From contig JAFAQJ010000403.1 of the NCBI GenBank assembly GCA_019246455.1, positions 1-6,905 on the forward strand: DNA of 6,905 nucleotides, in the 5' to 3' direction. The notes below the pieces were generated by a model. The model was not told the DNA's origin and did no database searches. It saw nothing but the letters and a program-made list of their open reading frames with translations. Origin of the DNA: Pseudolabrys sp. GTDB taxonomy: Bacteria > Pseudomonadota > Alphaproteobacteria > Rhizobiales > Xanthobacteraceae. A program made the translations under genes and the position numbers. Shown in pieces: positions 5,921-6,905 of the stretch. Position 1 is the first letter of the stretch, and every line of letters begins with the position of its first letter.

Positions 5921-6905
5921 CTAGGTTCGAAACCTAAAATGCTCCAGCGAGACCCTGCTGGTCGTTCCGGTGATGGCGAGTTCCGCGATCGCCTCGCCGA
6001 TTGCCGCAGAATGCTTAAAGCCGTGGCCGGAGCAAGGAGAAGCAACGATAACGCGCGGGTTGCCGGGGAGACGGTCCACGAGGAAGCGGGCATCGTCGAC
6101 GCAAGTGTAAAGACAGATGGCGGACTTCACGCAGTCCCGGCTCACGCCGCGAAAGAATTCACCGACATAGCCATCATAGAGCGCATCGATTTCATCGCGC
6201 GTCACATCTCGCTCGACGGTGTCGGCGGTTGTCGTGGTGTCATATTGCTCCGCGGATACTTTCATGGCCGGCTCGACTGTATCGATCCACGGAAAGCCAT
6301 AGATCGCCTTATCGCGAGGGATCTGCCAATACCAAACGGGAAAGCGATCCGGCGCATAGAGCGCGGCGTCTTTAGTAATGCGGAACCAGGCAAGAAGTTG
6401 GCGGCGGATCGTGAACAGTGCGGATCGCTGTGGCAGCACTTCCGGAATCCACGGTCCAGCAGCGACAACAATATTGTCGCCTCGGTATGAGCCGCGATCG
6501 GTGACGACCTCGACATGACTAGGACGAGGATCAAAACGCGTCATTATTTCGCGGGCGCGGATCGTTGCACCGGATTTTTGCGCCAATGCGAGCTGAGTGC
6601 GTACGCATTCTTCAGGTCTGACAAGCCCTGCCTCGGGCTCGAAATAGGCGCGGTCGCCGTTTGCAATGTTGAACGCGGGAAAGCGGTCGCGAATTTGAGC
6701 GTCGACCAAAGTCTCGTGCGCAACGCTGTTCTGCTGCGCGATCTCTATCGTCGACTGAAGAAAATCGGGATTACCGTGGGCGGCGGCGCGTTTTCCCGGT
6801 CCCGAAATTACGAGCAGGCCGTTCTGGACAAAGAGAGCCTTGCCGGTTTCGCCCTCGAGCGCGCGCCAGATCTCGTGCGAACGTCGCGCAAATTGCGTGT
6901 AGACA
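5921..6905 (-). CDS. Monomeric sarcosine oxidase / N-methyltryptophan oxidase-like flavoenzyme (5' partial)
   Basis: FAD-dependent amine oxidase of the DAO/MSOX group, which oxidises secondary N-methyl amines to aldehyde, amine and hydrogen peroxide. The frame is open to the right edge, so the visible 327 residues lack the start and the N-terminal GxGxxG FAD motif (about 60 residues missing, judged from relatives). Landmarks: WRALEGETGKALFVQNGLLV near the visible N-terminus, YFEPEAGLVRPEECV, the VVAAGPW FAD-contact strand, YGFPWID, CLYT with its Cys codon at 6113-6115, and the C-terminal SPCSGHGFKHSAAIGEAIAE. The Cys aligns with the covalent-FAD Cys of the family, and the Lys of GHGFK with the substrate-carboxylate Lys (from memory of MSOX). 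A TTG at 6707-6709 is internal, not the start, because homology continues upstream of it. It could be labelled solA-like, but the substrate is uncertain. Confidence 0.9.
   Translation of the reverse strand, partial: VYTQFARRSHEIWRALEGETGKALFVQNGLLVISGPGKRAAAHGNPDFLQSTIEIAQQNSVAHETLVDAQIRDRFPAFNIANGDRAYFEPEAGLVRPEECVRTQLALAQKSGATIRAREIMTRFDPRPSHVEVVTDRGSYRGDNIVVAAGPWIPEVLPQRSALFTIRRQLLAWFRITKDAALYAPDRFPVWYWQIPRDKAIYGFPWIDTVEPAMKVSAEQYDTTTTADTVERDVTRDEIDALYDGYVGEFFRGVSRDCVKSAICLYTCVDDARFLVDRLPGNPRVIVASPCSGHGFKHSAAIGEAIAELAITGTTSRVSLEHFRFRT
5922..5936. repeat. Small inverted repeat at the oxidase stop codon
   Basis: TAGGTT-CGA-AACCTA is a perfect 6-bp stem with a 3-base loop covering the last codons of the flavoenzyme, including part of its TAG stop. 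On the minus strand no T-run follows it, so it does not look like an intrinsic terminator for that gene. Confidence 0.45.

Noticed and set aside
5876..5945. GGTTCGAAACC (5924-5934) resembles a tRNA T-arm
   Set aside because: It is a short hairpin at the end of the flavoenzyme gene. No matching acceptor, D or anticodon stems are found upstream, and the region encodes family-like C-terminal residues on the minus strand.
5939..6490. 183-codon open frame on the plus strand
   Set aside because: It lies antisense to the flavoenzyme gene, whose minus-strand frame carries clear family motifs. Its translation has no recognisable domain and GC-rich codon bias readily produces such frames.
1..6905. Possible CRISPR array, mobile element, toxin-antitoxin or defence island
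   Set aside because: I found no regularly spaced repeats, transposase or integrase, terminal inverted repeats with target duplications, or small toxin/antitoxin pair. The gene set is ordinary metabolism and transport.

Overview
This is a gene-dense, GC-rich window (roughly 60% G+C by eye) that looks like ordinary chromosome of an alphaproteobacterium, most likely a Hyphomicrobiales/Bradyrhizobium-like organism. The inference rests on a BcsS-family protein, which is known mainly from alphaproteobacteria, on GC-rich codon use, and on the adjacent DUF72 and DUF488 genes. No ribosomal gene or other firm taxonomic marker is present.

Layout from left to right. (1) Positions 6-2104, plus strand: the ATPase and permease of an ABC-2 type exporter, joined by an ATGA overlap. 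They are probably the tail of a longer operon, because a TGA in another frame overlaps the GTG start of the ATPase. (2) Positions 2109-2819, minus strand: a BcsS-like secreted or outer-membrane beta-rich protein, convergent with the permease. Only four bases separate the two stop codons, and both lie in a 12-bp perfect palindrome. (3) Positions 2820-2974: a divergent intergenic region with several inverted repeats. (4) Positions 2975-4201, plus strand: an MFS transporter, loosely fosmidomycin-resistance (Fsr)-like. (5) Positions 4209-4544, minus strand: a decayed gene for a cyclic-nucleotide-binding (Crp-like) single-domain protein. It has lost its N-terminus and carries an in-frame TAA where its relatives have a Tyr codon. 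(6) Positions 4586-5868, minus strand: DUF72 (YecE-like) followed by DUF488, with an ATGA overlap. (7) Positions 5921-6905, minus strand: the C-terminal three quarters or more of a monomeric sarcosine oxidase / N-methyltryptophan oxidase-like flavoprotein. Its N-terminal FAD-binding motif lies beyond the window edge.

Functionally the window is a mix of export (ABC), secondary transport (MFS), a possible exopolysaccharide accessory protein (BcsS), amine or amino-acid oxidation, and a two-gene module of unknown function. I see no defence system, CRISPR array, transposase, phage gene or RNA gene. Nothing compels the view that a new multi-gene system is present. The best leads are the broken cNMP-binding gene, the coupled DUF72-DUF488 pair, and the BcsS gene with no cellulose synthase genes in view.
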